Assembly (NCBI GenBank): GCA_019689615.1
Contig: JADGHD010000230.1
Location: 1-7,580, forward strand
Direction: 5' to 3'
Source: Frankia sp.
GTDB lineage: Bacteria > Actinomycetota > Actinomycetes > Frankiales > Frankiaceae
DNA: 7,580 bases
Shown: piece after piece, positions 6,160 through 7,580 of the stretch
Layout: each line of letters opens with the position of its first letter
Position numbering within the stretch: the first letter of the stretch is position 1
Translations under genes and position numbers: made by a program
Notes under the pieces: generated by a model
Databases searched by the model: none
Told to the model about the DNA's origin: nothing
Seen by the model: only the letters and a program-made list of their open reading frames with translations

Positions 6160-7485
6160 ATGCAGCCAACTGGCCACCGCCCGGACGACCCGGACGCCGA
6201 GACCCGGCTCGTCGGGCCGTCCGATGCCGCGACGCAGATCGTTCCGGGTGCGTCCGACGCCCCGACACAGCTCGCCGGCAGCGTGCCCCCGGGCGGTGCG
6301 CCCTACTCGCCGGCGCCCGGTGCCCCGCAGGTCGACGCGGACGCGGCGACGCAGCTCGTCGGCGGGGGCAGCACCGCCGGCGGCTACCAGCCACCGTCGG
6401 GCTACCAGCAGCCACCGTCGGGCTACCAGCAGCCAGCCGGCTACCAGCAGCCCGGGGGCTACCCCCCGACCACCCCCTACCCGGCCGGCTACCAGCAGTC
6501 GAGCGGCCAGCCAACCGGCGGGTACTACGGCCAGCAGCCCGGGACGCCAGCGCCCGCCGGCTACCAGCAGCCGGCCTCGCCCCCGCCCGGCTACTCCGCC
6601 GGCCAGCAGGGCTACTACGGCGGCACGACCCCCGGTGCCACGCCAGCCGGCTACGGGCAGCAGGCGGGCTACGGCTACCAGGCCGGCCAGCCGGGCTACG
6701 ACCCCGGCCAGGCCCAGCAGGCGGGCTACCAGCAGGGCGGGTACCCCGGCTACCAGCAGCCCTCGCCCGGTTACGGACAGCCGCCCTACGGCGGCGCCCC
6801 CGGCTACCCGGGCGGCCCCGGGCAGCCCAACAACCGGCGGCGCAACGTGCTGATCGGCGCCATCGCCGGCGTCGTCGTCCTGGTCCTGGTGGTCGTCCTG
6901 CTGGTCGTCCTGCTGGGCGGGGACGACGAGGAGGACCCGGTGACCAGGCCCACCCCGACCACCGCTCCGACGGCCACCGTCAGCGTCCCGCCGACGACCG
7001 CGCCGCCGACGACGCCGCCATCCTCGCCCTCGCCGACGGCCGGCGCCTTCTCGATCGCCGAGCAGGACCTGCTGGACCGGATCGACCCGAACGTGCTGAC
7101 CGACTGCGCCGCGGATCCGGACTGGGAGGACTCCGAGGTCGAGGCGGCGCTGAGGTGCTACGCGGTCGAGGACGGCCGCGAGATCATCGCTCTCGGCTAC
7201 TTCGACCAGGCGGCGCTGGAGCGCGACCTCGACCTGCGCCACGAGGGCGTCCCGACGGACGGCGACTGCTCCATCGGCGAGGAGAGCCGCGGTACGTGGA
7301 CCCAGACGACCCCGGACGGCACCGAGACCCAGCCCGGCACCCTGGTCTGCAAGTACGACGAGGCGGGTGATTTCCTCATCCACTACACCTATGACGCCGA
7401 CCTCGCCGGATTCCTGATGGCCGACTCCGACCCGGCGGCCGTGTACGAGTTCTGGACGAGCTTCCACCCGCTGGGACTGGACTAG
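6160..7485 (+). CDS. Single-pass membrane protein: DAxT[QR] repeats, Tyr/Gln-rich region and four-Cys outer domain
   Basis: A 441-residue protein of no family I can name. Residues 12-67 hold four copies of D-A-x-T-[QR]-[LI]-[VA], with Thr15, Thr25, Thr36 and Thr64. Residues 72-224 are Gly/Tyr/Gln/Pro-rich with five exact GYQQP units. RRR (226-228) precedes one membrane helix (about 230-252), then GGDDEED. By the positive-inside rule the N-terminus is cytoplasmic. A Thr/Pro/Ser stalk (260-293) leads to an outer domain (about 297-441) with Cys316, Cys333, Cys370 and Cys397, probably two disulfides. Its pattern (LLDRI...C, LRCYA, GYFDQAAL, GTW, VCKYD, VYEFWTSF) resembles the extracellular C-terminal domains of many actinobacterial Ser/Thr kinases, judged from memory. 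No kinase domain is present. The T-x-x-V/A sites fit kinase substrates read by FHA domains, so a signalling or scaffold role in the envelope is inferred. It has its own promoter and no operon partner in the window. Confidence 0.9.
   Translation: MQPTGHRPDDPDAETRLVGPSDAATQIVPGASDAPTQLAGSVPPGGAPYSPAPGAPQVDADAATQLVGGGSTAGGYQPPSGYQQPPSGYQQPAGYQQPGGYPPTTPYPAGYQQSSGQPTGGYYGQQPGTPAPAGYQQPASPPPGYSAGQQGYYGGTTPGATPAGYGQQAGYGYQAGQPGYDPGQAQQAGYQQGGYPGYQQPSPGYGQPPYGGAPGYPGGPGQPNNRRRNVLIGAIAGVVVLVLVVVLLVVLLGGDDEEDPVTRPTPTTAPTATVSVPPTTAPPTTPPSSPSPTAGAFSIAEQDLLDRIDPNVLTDCAADPDWEDSEVEAALRCYAVEDGREIIALGYFDQAALERDLDLRHEGVPTDGDCSIGEESRGTWTQTTPDGTETQPGTLVCKYDEAGDFLIHYTYDADLAGFLMADSDPAAVYEFWTSFHPLGLD
6382..6831 (+). 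repeat. Degenerate in-gene repeats encoding GYQQP-like units
   Basis: Within the membrane protein gene, GGCTACCAGCAGCC-type units recur. The tightest copies are at 6382-6453, where units carrying CCACCGTCGG follow one another almost exactly. Later units diverge in spacing and codon use but keep the Gly-Tyr pair. The region is in frame throughout. Such repeats can expand or contract by slippage and may vary in length between strains. Confidence 0.8.
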
Positions 7486-7580
7486 TCGAGCGGCACAACA
7501 CCAGCCAGGTGGCCCGGGGGGCCCCCGGGCCCCCCCCCCCCCCCCCGGGGCCCCACCCCCCACCCCGGCCCCCCGGCCAG
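7486..7580. repeat. G/C palindrome and C-run at the right edge
   Basis: After the last stop codon, GGCCCGGGGG (7511-7520) and CCCCCGGGCC (7522-7531) form a perfect 10-bp inverted repeat around one base; as RNA it could fold into a 9-bp stem with a 3-base loop. A run of 17 C (7530-7546) follows, then more C-rich sequence to the edge. The hairpin could act as a terminator, 25 bases after the stop. However, such extreme composition at the end of a sequence is also typical of low-quality or unresolved assembly. Confidence 0.5.

Noticed and set aside
6382..6453. Possible CRISPR or other repeat array
   Set aside because: The repeats are in frame, code for GYQQP units and have no unique spacers of constant length.
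5992..7563. A 523-codon minus-strand frame opposite the Tyr/Gln-rich protein
   Set aside because: Its translation is Gly/Ala/Arg/Val-rich repeats that mirror the GYQQP-coding DNA. It has no ribosome site or domain, while the plus-strand gene has both a clear start and a plausible topology.

Overview
The window comes from a very GC-rich actinomycete. Codon third positions are almost all G or C, GTG starts are frequent, Shine-Dalgarno sites are purine-rich, and the wall-related families are typical of Actinobacteria. The mix is compatible with a Frankia-like or related lineage, but that placement is inference and not certain. Both ends of the window are low-complexity G/C runs, so it may be a draft contig bounded by hard-to-assemble sequence.

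Layout, left to right: (1) minus strand, 1-1535, an LCP (LytR-CpsA-Psr) protein whose C-terminal end runs off the left edge; (2) a 465-base gap with a hairpin just after the second LCP gene and an AT-richer probable promoter for the first; (3) minus strand, 2001-3701, a second, complete LCP protein with a C-terminal LytR_C domain; (4) a 246-base gap holding a palindrome and two 9-bp direct repeats exactly 21 bp apart; (5) minus strand, 3948-4508, a beta-class carbonic anhydrase; (6) a divergent 515-base regulatory gap; (7) plus strand, 5024-5539, a four-helix GtrA-family membrane protein closed by a perfect 11-bp hairpin; (8) a 576-base non-coding gap with a plausible promoter at its right end; (9) plus strand, 6160-7485, a 441-residue single-pass membrane protein of unrecognised family; (10) a G/C palindrome and a 17-base C run.

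The theme is the cell envelope. LCP enzymes attach glycopolymers from polyprenyl-diphosphate carriers to peptidoglycan. GtrA proteins act with polyprenyl-phosphate-linked sugars in the membrane. The order LCP, carbonic anhydrase, GtrA recalls from memory the Rv3267-Rv3277 neighbourhood of Mycobacterium tuberculosis, without purE/purK.

The most unusual gene is the last one. Its cytoplasmic side has four copies of D-A-x-T-[QR]-[LI]-[VA], which look like kinase-phosphorylated docking sites for FHA domains. These are followed by a Tyr/Gln/Gly/Pro-rich low-complexity region with GYQQP repeats, one membrane helix, a Thr/Pro stalk, and an extracellular four-cysteine domain that resembles the outer domain of many actinobacterial Ser/Thr kinases. 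No kinase domain is present. It may be a kinase-less signalling or scaffold protein.
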